Of a DNA stretch of 64,000 bases, positions 31,356 to 41,573 are shown piece after piece. This stretch comes from Eubacteriales bacterium. GTDB lineage: Bacteria; Bacillota; Clostridia; Lachnospirales; Lachnospiraceae. Both the position numbers and the translations under genes were made by a program. Numbering within the stretch: position 1 is the stretch's first letter; the number at the start of each line of letters is the position of its first letter. Location: contig JAUNJG010000001.1 of assembly GCA_030533385.1 (NCBI GenBank), forward strand, positions 1 to 64,000. Direction: 5' to 3'. The notes under the pieces were generated by a model. That model worked only from the letters and a program-made list of their open reading frames with translations, was not told the origin of the DNA and ran no database searches.

Positions 31356-33131
31356 TTACAGATGGGTGTCGAATACACCGCAGAAGCTGTCAACAGGATC
31401 CACTCCCCGGAAGGCTTCCGCGCCCTCCATCAAAGCGTCTACAAAAGCGTCCAGCGTGCTGTCTTTTGCATCATAAATATTGATGTAGGTCTGTGCCTGA
31501 GGAATATCCATCAACATAGTAGGCTGTCCACATCCCACTACAACGACCGGCAGCTCATAAACGTACCATGGAATCTCTCCGCCACCCTTTGACATTCCAA
31601 AGGCCGGCCTTCCGCTAGGCACATCGCACAGAGTGATAACCAAATCCATGTCTTTGACAAAATCTGCAATGGCATTCTTTCCTGCAAAATAAATGTTGGC
31701 ATCCAGCTCTTCTCCTGCCTCTGCCCTTTTTTTCATGCGCTCCATCGGACTTTCGTAAATGAATGCGTCAAATCCCTTCGCACACAGCTTCTCTTTAAGA
31801 AGCTCGGCCGGATTTTTCGTCTCCTTTGAACCTGTCATCATCTTTAACAGGGCAGCCAGCGGTCCTTCTGGCGCCTTCACATGAACGATCATAATCCTCT
31901 TATAACGCTCCGGCGTCACCGGCAATACTTCTTTTTGATTGTATTTTACCAAAGTGAGGCAGTCCTTGCTAATGGATTTCTGCATCTCTTTATACTCTTC
32001 TTTGCCAAGAGCCGTCTCCAGAACTTCCTGCTGAGGAACCAGGTCTTCCTTTGCTTTCTTGTGCAGTCCCATGTGCGCCTTCAGGCCGAGGATTCTTGTC
32101 AGAGCTTCCGTCATCCTCTCCTCGCTTATGATTCCATTCTTATATGCTTTCAGCATGGTATCGTAGTCTTCATCCGGGTCGTTGAAGAAGAGGAACATAT
32201 CACAACCCGCATTGATGGAAAGCGGCAGCATATCTGCACGTTTCATGCGATTTGTCATGCCAACCATGTGGGAGGCATCCGTCACAACCATACCGTTAAA
32301 TCCTAACTTCTCCCTCAGCAAAGTGGTCATGATGTTATAGCTCAAAGTTGCAGGCATAATCTCTTCGTCTTTGATATCCGGATTGATCGCTCTCTCATAT
32401 TCAGGGAGCATGATGTGTCCACCCATCACGGCTTCCACCCCTTTGTCAAACAAGGTTTTGTACACCATGCCGTAGGTGGCATCCCACTCTTCCGGTGTGA
32501 ATGTGTTGACGTTGTTTGCCAGATGGGCATCCCGACAGTCCAGACCGTTTCCCGGGAAATGTTTTGCAGTGCAGGCAAATCCAGGCACGGTGTGGGCGCC
32601 CTCCACATAGGCAGCACTCATCTTTGCCACCCGCTCCGGATCGTTTCCGAAGGAACGGGTAATAATCTCTGTATTTTCCCAGTTGTATGCGATGTCGCAG
32701 ACAGGGGCGAAGGCCATGTTGCATCCGATCGCCGCCGCCTCCTCATTCGCCATTTTTCCTAATGCGTAGGCATATTCTTCTTTTCCTGTAGCTCCGATTT
32801 TTACCTTGGAACCGAGGAAGGTTCCGTCCTTGCAGGCTCCGTTTCCACCCGCCTCCGTGTTGCAGGCAATCAGTACAGGAATTTTTGCATATTTTTGTAA
32901 TTTTCTGTTCTGCTCCTGAATATCTTTTCCAGGCGCCGCATTATAGCGGCAACCTCCCAGATGGTATTTCTCCATCAGTTCTTTTAAGTAATCTTCATCG
33001 TGAGACTGTGTCAGCTGGAAAAAGAGCTGTCCTACTTTTTCTTCGTCAGTCATACCTGCAATGGTATCTTCTACCCACTGACAATCTTCCTCTGACAAAA
33101 AATACGGCTTTTTTTTCAACTCTACCATCAT
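31356..33131 (-). CDS. Glycoside hydrolase family 3 protein
   Basis: 591-residue cytoplasmic enzyme (no signal peptide). The N-terminal TIM barrel has KHFPGNGLDCRDAHL, matching the NagZ-type KHFPGHG...DSH loop with the dyad His kept but HG changed to NG. VVTDASHM contains the nucleophile Asp. A C-terminal alpha/beta domain starts around residue 400. NagZ-like GH3 enzymes cleave beta-N-acetylhexosaminides, some by phosphorolysis; in this operon the enzyme more likely frees a uronate or its partner from an imported oligosaccharide, which is inference. The ATG at 33131 has AGGAGG 7 bases upstream. Confidence 0.88.
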   Translation of the reverse strand: MMVELKKKPYFLSEEDCQWVEDTIAGMTDEEKVGQLFFQLTQSHDEDYLKELMEKYHLGGCRYNAAPGKDIQEQNRKLQKYAKIPVLIACNTEAGGNGACKDGTFLGSKVKIGATGKEEYAYALGKMANEEAAAIGCNMAFAPVCDIAYNWENTEIITRSFGNDPERVAKMSAAYVEGAHTVPGFACTAKHFPGNGLDCRDAHLANNVNTFTPEEWDATYGMVYKTLFDKGVEAVMGGHIMLPEYERAINPDIKDEEIMPATLSYNIMTTLLREKLGFNGMVVTDASHMVGMTNRMKRADMLPLSINAGCDMFLFFNDPDEDYDTMLKAYKNGIISEERMTEALTRILGLKAHMGLHKKAKEDLVPQQEVLETALGKEEYKEMQKSISKDCLTLVKYNQKEVLPVTPERYKRIMIVHVKAPEGPLAALLKMMTGSKETKNPAELLKEKLCAKGFDAFIYESPMERMKKRAEAGEELDANIYFAGKNAIADFVKDMDLVITLCDVPSGRPAFGMSKGGGEIPWYVYELPVVVVGCGQPTMLMDIPQAQTYINIYDAKDSTLDAFVDALMEGAEAFRGVDPVDSFCGVFDTHL

Positions 33132-33183
33132 AATCAATCCTCCTACTAAATATCTATAACATACTTTTCACAAAATTGGAATA

Positions 33184-34023
33184 TCAACTCAGATTTTTTA
33201 CAAATTCTTCATTCTTCTTTTCCTGATATTCTCCTGCGTACGTTCCGTTAAGAAGCCTTGGCACTGCCGCATCTTTGAATTCTTCCCAGGATTCTTTCTC
33301 GTGATTGACCAGGATAGGATAATAGAAAACTCCATTGGACTTTGCAGCCTTCTGGTCTCCCAGCGCATCGCCCGCCATCAGAATCTTCTCTTTACCATAG
33401 CCCTTTTTCACAAGCTCTCCGATGCAGTGCGCTTTGGTTCCGGCATCCTGCGCCAGGACGATGTCCGTATATTCAAGAAGACCGTAAAGCTTCCACTCCT
33501 CCAATACCGCCTGAAGATTGGCGGAGGAGACGATGGCAATGTCCGCAAACTGTTTGGCATAAGCCAACGCTTCCTTCACGCCTTCAAAAGGAACCTTTTC
33601 TTTTTCATCCAACATCTGGATTCTCTCATTGACCATCTCCGACCAGTGAAGTGCCTTTCTTAATACGACGCTATCCTTTTTTTCTATTTCTCTCTCCAGT
33701 GCACCGTTGGACAGTTCCTTCGTCTGTTCCACCCAGGCCTCCAACTCGGATACTCCTTCTATCGCCACATACTTCTCATTAATTTCTTTTAATGCCATCA
33801 TGAGGCCCTTGAAGCGGTTGACTCCTCTTGTCATAGTAAAAAGGTTGATTTCATTCCATCGTTTCAGAATGTCGGTCTCCCAGTTTTGCAGATTCCACTC
33901 CTCTATCATGCAAGGGCCAAAACACTTGTTATGTTTGATATTCATAGTATCCATGGCACATCCGTCGGAATCCACACAAATCAGATACTCTTTCCTTTTT
34001 TCGTACTGATCAAACACTCCCAT
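33184..34023 (-). CDS. HAD-superfamily hydrolase in uronate operon
   Basis: 279 residues with a HAD core: nucleophile and acid in CVDSDGCAMDT (residues 16-26), a helical cap (about 30-150), motif II VSSAN, a conserved Lys around 200 and motif IV AGDALGDQKAA. Homologues act on phosphate esters. The substrate is not evident; a sugar or uronate phosphate is plausible from the operon. It lies 20 bases after the transporter gene and 53 before the GH3 gene. Confidence 0.82.
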   Translation of the reverse strand: MGVFDQYEKRKEYLICVDSDGCAMDTMNIKHNKCFGPCMIEEWNLQNWETDILKRWNEINLFTMTRGVNRFKGLMMALKEINEKYVAIEGVSELEAWVEQTKELSNGALEREIEKKDSVVLRKALHWSEMVNERIQMLDEKEKVPFEGVKEALAYAKQFADIAIVSSANLQAVLEEWKLYGLLEYTDIVLAQDAGTKAHCIGELVKKGYGKEKILMAGDALGDQKAAKSNGVFYYPILVNHEKESWEEFKDAAVPRLLNGTYAGEYQEKKNEEFVKNLS

Positions 34024-34042
34024 GCTCTCAACTCCTTATTTC

Positions 34043-35428
34043 TTATTTTCCTTCTCGTCTGCGTTTCAGCTCTGCCGCATTTTCTTCTACTTTTTTCTTA
34101 TTTAACGGATAGACAAACACCAGCATAATTACCACGCCGAACAGGAAAATCGCCGGCAGGAGAGTAGATGCCATATAAATTCCGTCTAACACTTCGCCGC
34201 TTTGTACTTTTGCCGTCACATCATATCCAACAGCCGTGATCACATAACCACCCAGACCTCCGGCCAGAGCCTGTCCCAGCTTTCTTGCAAAAGAATAAAC
34301 GGCATAAATCGTTCCGTCTTCCCTGTGATGGGTGCGAACTTCCTGGTAGTCGATGACATCAATAATGTTTGCCCAGATAACCATGTTAAAGAAATTCACG
34401 CCGATAAATCCGGCAGCGGAAACCAGGGTAAACAGCATCGCATTGTCTGTGTGCATAAAATATAATGCCAGGTAAACTATTCCCGTCATAGCCACACCTG
34501 CCGCTGCGGACTCTTTCTTTCCAAATTTCTTTGAAATCTGCACGGTGAACAGGGAAACCAGCAGGGAGGACAAAGACTGCAACGTACTCCACAGAGAAAC
34601 CATTTTTGCATTCTGGAAATAATCCGGGTACAGATACTGATTCATAGACTGAATCAAAAGCTGGGACAGAAGAAGGAAGATGGCAGCACCGATGATGCCA
34701 AGGAGCGCTCTGCTCTTAAACACCTCTCCGAACGCCTGCACCAGGGAAACCTGCGCCTCATCAGAAGATTTTTCTATTTTTACTCGCTCCGTCGTACATT
34801 TATAGCAAATAATGTAGAAAACAACTGCACATACAGCAAATACACCGGCGATGATGGTCATTCTGCTTCCCACCATGTTGTTATCACTATCATATACAAA
34901 GAATGGTACGACAATACCGATGACAAGTCCTGCCAGCGTTGCACCGATTCCACGGAAGGTGGACAGGGCAGTACGCTCACTTGGCTCTGAGGTGATGGCC
35001 GACGCCATGGAACCGTAAGGAATGTTAATGGAAGTATAGAACACGCTTCCCCACAACAGGTAGGTCACATACATATACACCATCTTTACGCCAAGGGACA
35101 CCCCGGCAAGGCCACTTTGATACATCAGGAAACTGGCCAGAGCCACCGGACCACACATTCTGCGAATCCACGGACGAAACTTTCCGTCCTTTGCCGGTTT
35201 CACCGTGTCCACGATTCTTCCCATCGCCACGTCCGTGAAGGCGTCCACGATTCTTGCCACCAGGAACAGCGTACCTACCGCCGCACCGGAAATACCCATG
35301 ACGTTTGTATAAAATTTCATGAGGAACATGCTCGCCAGAATAAACGTAAAGTCATTGGCAAAATCTCCGAACATATACCCTATCTTGTCACTCATACCAA
35401 AAGGTTTGACTGCATTTTGTTTTTCCAT
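34043..35428 (-). CDS. GPH-family sugar/uronide cation symporter
   Basis: 461-residue membrane transporter of the glycoside-pentoside-hexuronide (MelB-like) family with about 12 hydrophobic segments. Family features are DKIGYMFGDFANDFTF near the N-terminus, DAFTDVAMGRIVD with the cation-site Asp, and the cytoplasmic RPWI motif. It is expected to import a glucuronide or uronate-containing disaccharide with a cation. First gene of the hexuronate operon and divergent from the AraC regulator gene; GAGGAG lies 8 bases before the ATG. Confidence 0.93.
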   Translation of the reverse strand: MEKQNAVKPFGMSDKIGYMFGDFANDFTFILASMFLMKFYTNVMGISGAAVGTLFLVARIVDAFTDVAMGRIVDTVKPAKDGKFRPWIRRMCGPVALASFLMYQSGLAGVSLGVKMVYMYVTYLLWGSVFYTSINIPYGSMASAITSEPSERTALSTFRGIGATLAGLVIGIVVPFFVYDSDNNMVGSRMTIIAGVFAVCAVVFYIICYKCTTERVKIEKSSDEAQVSLVQAFGEVFKSRALLGIIGAAIFLLLSQLLIQSMNQYLYPDYFQNAKMVSLWSTLQSLSSLLVSLFTVQISKKFGKKESAAAGVAMTGIVYLALYFMHTDNAMLFTLVSAAGFIGVNFFNMVIWANIIDVIDYQEVRTHHREDGTIYAVYSFARKLGQALAGGLGGYVITAVGYDVTAKVQSGEVLDGIYMASTLLPAIFLFGVVIMLVFVYPLNKKKVEENAAELKRRREGK

Positions 35429-35786
35429 AATATTTCTCCTCTAATCATGATTGAATCACTTATTTCTCTCAGCATTTTTTAGTATGCTGTTATTTGGGAA
35501 CATCTTTGCCTTGGAAAACTCCCCTCTCTTTTTCTGTTCACACGGGATATCTTTTTTCCTGGAGAAGGCGAAACCCGATTTCCCTTCTCATCACAGACGC
35601 TCACAAGCATACTACATTATCCTCCTTCCTTTCTTTCGATATCATGACTTTATCATCCTTTTCACCAATGCCGTGAGTATTATTTTCACTATTTTTAGCA
35701 CAATTTTATAAACCACTTGAATAAAAATAAAAACAGTACGATAATAGATAAAAATTGTGTGAAGAAAAAAGAAAGGGGAATCGTCT
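35429..35786. other. Divergent regulatory region, 358 bp
   Basis: Between the transporter operon (minus) and the AraC gene (plus). A plus-strand promoter is at 35717-35745. A GTGA...TCAC inverted repeat near 35674-35690 could be an operator. No convincing minus-strand promoter with both boxes was found. No gene is seen. Confidence 0.5.
35717..35745 (+). promoter_or_regulatory. Promoter for the AraC regulator gene
   Basis: -35 TTGAAT (35717-35722), 17-base spacer, -10 GATAAT (35740-35745); 41 bases before the start codon. Confidence 0.5.
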
Positions 35787-37046
35787 ATGCATTATGACAG
35801 CGTCCTGCTTTATGTGAGAAAAGTCCTTGAAAACAGTCACATTCCCACCATCGTCTGTGATGAATCATTTGAACATATGGAAAATCTTGATATGGGATTT
35901 CGCATCAGCCTGTTGAACAATTTCGACAACGACAATCAGAACAATTTTCTTTCTTTTATGGATAAATGCAAACCCAACATGCTTTACTATGTAACAGACC
36001 GCTTTTATTGCAGTTATGTCTGCCTGATGCTCCCAAACCCGGAGAAAAGAGAGTATTTCATCGCCGGCCCATTTACTTATATAGAGATGAACGACCAGAC
36101 ATACTGGAAAATAGTAGAGAATCTGGATATCCCGACATCCATGCTGTACTACGCCAAAAACTACTATTTTTCCCTGCCTTTCATACAGGCGGAAACCATA
36201 TTCAGAAATGTCATCGGCACCTTTGCAGACACCTTATGGGGAGGCTCCCATAACTACCAAATCTCCGAGGCCAACGACTTGCTCTTTGACCCTCCTCATG
36301 CCCTTGAGTTCGTTGACCCCGCCTCGCCGCCGGGCTATATGATTCCTTTAAACGCCAAAACCATCGAGGCCCGATACACCACTGAGGCACAATATATGCA
36401 GATTGTAAGTCAAGGCAACATCTCACAGATGGATCAGATTCTCTCCAAGGGAGAACATGTCGGGTTCATTCCCCGGCTGCCCGACTCCCTCCGCGACCAC
36501 AAAAATCATCTCATCATACTGAATACACTGCTTCGCAAAGCCGCAGAGCGAGGAGCCGTCCACCCGGTCTATCTTCATGAGATTTCCACAAAATTTGCAA
36601 AAAAAATAGAATTAATTACAGACGTTTCTGACAATACCCTCATGCGGTCAATGCTCCGTCAGTACTGCCTCCTTGTACACAACTATTCCGTGAAAGGCTA
36701 CTCACCGATTCTCCAAAAAGTCATCAATCAGATTAATCTGAATCTGACCAGCGACCTGGGGTTGAAAAACCTTTCCGAGATGTTTAATATCAGCGCCGGT
36801 TATCTCTCCATGCTCTTTAAAAAAGAAACCGGCGTCACCCTGACGGATTACGTCAACAAAAAACGAACGGAACATGCGATTTTTCTTTTAAATACCACAG
36901 ATTTGCAAATACAGACCATCGCCTCTTACTGCGGCATCCAGGACATCAGCTACTTTACAAGAATTTTCAAGAAGTTCCACGGTATGACGCCAAACGCTTA
37001 CCGAAAAAGCATTTTAAAACATCGGGCCTCCCCTCTTCAGCAATAG
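35787..37046 (+). CDS. AraC-family transcriptional regulator
   Basis: 419 residues. The C-terminal ~100 residues carry the double helix-turn-helix: NISAGYLSMLFKKETG (first HTH), then DISYFTRIFKKFHGMTPNAYRK (second HTH and family signature, in parts). The N-terminal ~310 residues are a soluble sensor-like region I cannot assign to a known ligand domain. Divergent placement beside the GPH transporter gene makes it the likely activator of the hexuronate operon, with a uronide as probable effector (inference). Confidence 0.92.
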   Translation: MHYDSVLLYVRKVLENSHIPTIVCDESFEHMENLDMGFRISLLNNFDNDNQNNFLSFMDKCKPNMLYYVTDRFYCSYVCLMLPNPEKREYFIAGPFTYIEMNDQTYWKIVENLDIPTSMLYYAKNYYFSLPFIQAETIFRNVIGTFADTLWGGSHNYQISEANDLLFDPPHALEFVDPASPPGYMIPLNAKTIEARYTTEAQYMQIVSQGNISQMDQILSKGEHVGFIPRLPDSLRDHKNHLIILNTLLRKAAERGAVHPVYLHEISTKFAKKIELITDVSDNTLMRSMLRQYCLLVHNYSVKGYSPILQKVINQINLNLTSDLGLKNLSEMFNISAGYLSMLFKKETGVTLTDYVNKKRTEHAIFLLNTTDLQIQTIASYCGIQDISYFTRIFKKFHGMTPNAYRKSILKHRASPLQQ

Positions 37047-37084
37047 GAGCGCCCCTTATTCTGCCCCTTCCAGCTGGGACAACC

Positions 37085-37138
37085 GTTCAGAAAGTCAAGC
37101 CTACTTTCTTAGTTCAGAAAGTCAAGCCTACTTTCTTA
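37085..37138 (+). repeat. Tandem 27-bp repeat, each unit a hairpin
   Basis: Two exact copies with a period of 27 bp (37085-37111 and 37112-37138). Each holds AGAAAGT...ACTTTCT, a 7-bp stem with a 7-base loop, ending CTTA. They lie 38 bases past the AraC stop and may act as a weak double terminator on the plus strand. Confidence 0.7.
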
Positions 37139-37266
37139 TAAGTGACAAAAACTGTAACAAATCGGCAACAATCGTGTAAGGATTTCTCCATGCACCTGAC
37201 AATAGGAAACCTGAAATGTTATGCCTAAATAGTTGCACAAATCATGTCAATTTTCCTCTGTTTTTG

Positions 37267-37295
37267 TTGCTTACAGAAAAATGTTATAGTATAAT
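37267..37295 (+). promoter_or_regulatory. Promoter for gdhA
   Basis: -35 TTGCTT (37267-37272), 17-base spacer, perfect -10 TATAAT (37290-37295); 54 bases before the gdhA start, which has AAGGAGG. Confidence 0.65.
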
Positions 37296-37337
37296 AAGAC
37301 GGGCAAAAAATCTTTGCCCGTGATTCATGTAATTTAA

Positions 37338-38684
<1,347 letters not shown>

Positions 38685-38756
38685 TCGCCAACCTGGTGTT
38701 TTTCTTTCACATATTAAGTTTTTCCTCTGAAAAATAAATTGCTTTAAGAAAAACAC

Positions 38757-38785
38757 TTGCGAAAATTTTCCGCATCGTATATAAT
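38757..38785 (+). promoter_or_regulatory. Promoter between gdhA and lrp-like gene
   Basis: -35 TTGCGA (38757-38762), exactly 17 bases, -10 TATAAT (38780-38785). Transcription would begin near 38792, only a few bases before a strong terminator hairpin. It therefore drives either a very short RNA or an attenuated lrp transcript. Confidence 0.6.
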
Positions 38786-38796
38786 ATCAGTAACGC

Positions 38797-38838
38797 AAAG
38801 GAGTGTTCCCTCTAGGGGAATGCTCCTTTTGTTTTTTG
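38797..38838 (+). terminator. Intrinsic terminator / attenuator before lrp-like gene
   Basis: 38797-38810 pairs with 38815-38828 in a stem with one mismatch and a 4-base loop, followed by TTTTGTTTTTTG. It can end the gdhA message. Because it follows a promoter directly, it could also attenuate the regulator gene. Confidence 0.75.
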
Positions 38839-38928
38839 TCACCGTAGGGAGTGCTGATAACATTTTTGTTGCGCACAGAGGACTCCAGATTCTGGATTCT
38901 CACATCTTATCAATCCGGAGGTAATTTT

Positions 38929-39396
38929 ATGGATAAAATTGACAAAAAAATCATTTCGTTGTTACAGGAAAATGCACGATATCCTCTGAAATATCTGGCG
39001 CAGAAGGTGTTCTTATCCTCTCCTGCGGTTTCTACCCGCATTGAGCGTCTGGAAAAACAAGGAATTATCACCGGCTACCACGCCACCGTGGATCCGGTCA
39101 TGCTGGGATATCACATCACCGCCTTCATCAATCTGACTTTGGATCCCAAGCAGAAAGATGAATTTTATCCTTATGTGACGGCCTGCCCTAACGTTTTAGA
39201 ATGTAACTGCGTGACCGGTCTTTATTCTATTATGCTAAAGGTCGCATTCCCAAGCACCATGGAACTGGATACCTTCATCGGGCATTTACAGCAATACGGC
39301 AACACGCAGACACAGATTGTCTTTTCCACCGCCGTAAAACCAAGAGGCATACAGATTCCTGTCGAGGAAGAAGAAATGCTGGGACACGGAAGCTGA
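38929..39396 (+). CDS. Lrp/AsnC-family transcriptional regulator
   Basis: 155 residues. An N-terminal winged helix (DKIDKKIISLLQENARYPLKYLA, then SSPAVSTRIERLEKQGII) is followed by an alpha-beta RAM domain from about residue 65. Family members sense amino acids and form octamers. The start at 38929 has GGAGG 7 bases upstream; the frame open from 38851 lacks a site. Its placement after gdhA suggests control of nitrogen or amino acid metabolism, which is inference. Confidence 0.92.
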   Translation: MDKIDKKIISLLQENARYPLKYLAQKVFLSSPAVSTRIERLEKQGIITGYHATVDPVMLGYHITAFINLTLDPKQKDEFYPYVTACPNVLECNCVTGLYSIMLKVAFPSTMELDTFIGHLQQYGNTQTQIVFSTAVKPRGIQIPVEEEEMLGHGS

Positions 39397-39565
39397 GACC
39401 GAATCGTCCGGTTTGGGCAAAGCCCTCCAAACCAAGCCATCCCCGCCGGTCTAAGCAGAGGCGGCCTGTCATAAAAGATGGCTTATGCGAGAGGGGAACC
39501 AGCAAGTTCTTATTACAAGCCCTTCTATCAAAAAGTTCTTGTGTGAAAGGGTTTTGGATAAAAGA

Positions 39566-39988
39566 TCACTTATGATAGGGATGATTGTGCAGAATGCGAT
39601 ATCCCCTGTAGATTTGTTCACAGAGTACCATGGCTGCCATGGCGCTGTTCATCGTAAACCGGGACAGATGAAGTTTTTCAAAGGCAGGCGCTCCTTCTCC
39701 CATCTCCTCTTTTTCAGAGGGGATGAGAATGGACAGCCTGCCTTTTCCATTCATCTCCCACCGATGGATGCGCCGGCTGAAGGCTTCCGAGGTCAGGGTA
39801 GATTCCCCCGGAAGAACCACAATGGCCTCCCGGGAAGATTCCCATATTTTTTTCCACTCTTTTTCCTTCTTTACGAAATGGCAGGATATGCCACAATACC
39901 TGCCCAGCCTTTTTTCATACTCAGCGATGGCTTTTTTATAAAAAGAAGGGTTTTTTTCATAATCGGAAAGATAAATTTCGTATTTCAT
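39566..39988 (-). CDS. Divergent RlmH-family protein lacking the SAM-binding glycine loop
   Basis: 140 residues, SPOUT-class. It aligns with RlmH (23S rRNA pseudouridine-1915 N3-methyltransferase) at the N-terminus (KKAIAEYEKRLGRY) and especially the C-terminal tail (LCEQIYRGYRILHNHPYHK), which is complete. The SAM-binding VIGGxxG loop is replaced by ILIPSEKEEMGE (residues 87-98), and the FPHQMMR motif by MNSAMAA. It is therefore unlikely to bind SAM as a normal RlmH. A second RlmH gene in this window has the opposite defect. It starts one base after the DUF362 gene stops, with little ribosome site of its own, so translation is probably coupled. Confidence 0.8.
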   Translation of the reverse strand: MKYEIYLSDYEKNPSFYKKAIAEYEKRLGRYCGISCHFVKKEKEWKKIWESSREAIVVLPGESTLTSEAFSRRIHRWEMNGKGRLSILIPSEKEEMGEGAPAFEKLHLSRFTMNSAMAAMVLCEQIYRGYRILHNHPYHK

Positions 39989-39989
39989 G

Positions 39990-41120
39990 TCAACTCATAA
40001 AAATCAATTCGTATTCCCGGCTGCCAAGACCAATCTTCTCCGCGTGGGCAAGACAGGTTTTGTACTCTGAATCCGGGGTGGTATTCTCAAAATGGTCATG
40101 ATGATCACAAAAGTCTTTTTCTCTCATTCTCTCCGCCAGCTGACTATTTGGCAGAGGTTCACATTGCAGACAGGCATCCACGCAGGCCTGATCCAGTGCC
40201 AGAGGGTCAAACGATGCAAACATGCCCACATTCGGCAAAATAGGGGCATCGTTTTCCGCATGACAATCACATTGCGGAGACACATCCACAATCAGAGAAA
40301 TATGGAAATGAGGCCGCTTATCAAGCACCGCCTTGGTGTACTCCGCCATGCGGCAGTTCAGCTCCTTCGTCGCCGCATCATTCACAAAGGCGATGGCATC
40401 AAAGGTACAGGCTCCCAGACATCTTCCGCAGCCTACGCAGTTATCGGGATTCACCACCATTTTTTTCGTCTCTTCCTGAAACTCCAGGCCATGATTGGCA
40501 CATTCCTTCTGACAACGGCGGCATCCCCGGCAGACTTCCTCCACGATCATCGCCTTTCCGTTAGAATGCTGCTCTTTTTTTCCTGCCCTCGAACCGCATC
40601 CCATGCCGATATTCTTGATTGCCCCGCCAAAACCTGTCATTTCATGTCCTTTGAAATGAGTCAGGCTAATGAAGATGTCGGCATCCATGACAGCCCGTCC
40701 GATTTTGGCCTTCTTGACATATTCGCCGCCTTCCACGGGAACATCCACATCATCGGTTCCCTTCAATCCATCCCCAATCAGAATCGGGCAACCCACCGTC
40801 AGGGGAGTAAAACCGTTTTGCCACGCACACTCCAAATGTTCCAGGGCGTCCTTTCTGCTTCCCGGATAGAGCGTGTTGCAATCTGTGAGGAAAGGTTTTC
40901 CTCCCAGAGAGCGAACCACGTCCACCACGGCTCGGGCATAGTTCGGCCTTAAATACCCCAGATTTCCAAGCTCCCCAAAATGCATTTTGATGGCGACGAA
41001 TTTCTGTTCCATATCCATGTCACCCACGCCCGCCTTTCGGATAAGCCTTTGCAATTTTGTGGGAAGTCCTTCCCCAAGTTTTGTCCTGAAATCCGTGTAA
41101 TATACTTTTGATTTTGCCAT
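39990..41120 (-). CDS. DUF362 protein with two 4Fe-4S motifs
   Basis: 376 residues. The DUF362 domain holds KMHFGELGNLGYLRP, FLTDCNTLYPGSRK and SLTHFKGHEMTGFGGAIKNIGMG (in parts). A ferredoxin insert has CRGCRRCQKEC and CVGCGRCLGAC (about residues 196-250). Its function is unknown; such proteins are often annotated as 4Fe-4S ferredoxins. GGAGC lies 7 bases before the ATG at 41120. It is followed directly by the divergent RlmH-like gene, suggesting a two-gene operon. Confidence 0.88.
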   Translation of the reverse strand: MAKSKVYYTDFRTKLGEGLPTKLQRLIRKAGVGDMDMEQKFVAIKMHFGELGNLGYLRPNYARAVVDVVRSLGGKPFLTDCNTLYPGSRKDALEHLECAWQNGFTPLTVGCPILIGDGLKGTDDVDVPVEGGEYVKKAKIGRAVMDADIFISLTHFKGHEMTGFGGAIKNIGMGCGSRAGKKEQHSNGKAMIVEEVCRGCRRCQKECANHGLEFQEETKKMVVNPDNCVGCGRCLGACTFDAIAFVNDAATKELNCRMAEYTKAVLDKRPHFHISLIVDVSPQCDCHAENDAPILPNVGMFASFDPLALDQACVDACLQCEPLPNSQLAERMREKDFCDHHDHFENTTPDSEYKTCLAHAEKIGLGSREYELIFMS

Positions 41121-41349
41121 GTTTTGCTCCTTTCTGCGAAGATTTTTCTCCACAAGGGTGAAAAAAACGACATAGCTTTTTTTCTAAGCTATGCCGACCT
41201 CTCCCACACCAGATTGATTCTCTAATCACCACCGCCCAAAGGGCGAAACTTTACGGGACAAACTATTCTCTGCCATCCTTCTATCATCTGACGTATCTTT
41301 CTTTTTACATGTCCTTTTTATCTCGCTGGAAAATACTCCTGAACTGAAG

Positions 41350-41423
41350 CGAACCAGGAGGGACTCGAACCCCCGACACACGGTTCCGGAAACCGTTGCT
41401 CTATCCAACTGAGCTACTGGTCC
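41350..41423 (-). tRNA. tRNA-Arg (anticodon CCG)
   Basis: A 74-nt cloverleaf on the minus strand: acceptor GGACCAG/CTGGTTC, D-arm GCTC/GAGC, anticodon stem ACGGT/ACCGT with loop TTCCGGA (anticodon CCG), T-arm with TTCGAGT loop, discriminator G. CCA is not encoded. It reads CGG arginine codons. Confidence 0.96.
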
Positions 41424-41573
41424 ATGACGTTATGGAACGTCCGACGTATATAATACTATATAATAAACATTTTTGCAAGTGATTTTTCTTTTATTTTCAC
41501 AACAATCGTAACGATGCAGCCATAACATCCCCAGTTCACAGTTGACATTCCTTTTTCCAGCCAACAAATCCGC

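Noticed and set aside
39408..39433. Intrinsic terminator after the lrp-like gene
   Set aside because: A GGTTTGG/CCAAACC hairpin exists, but no T-run follows on either strand.
41154..41349. A small gene between the DUF362 gene and tRNA-Arg
   Set aside because: Short frames exist but run into the tRNA or lack start sites and recognisable content.
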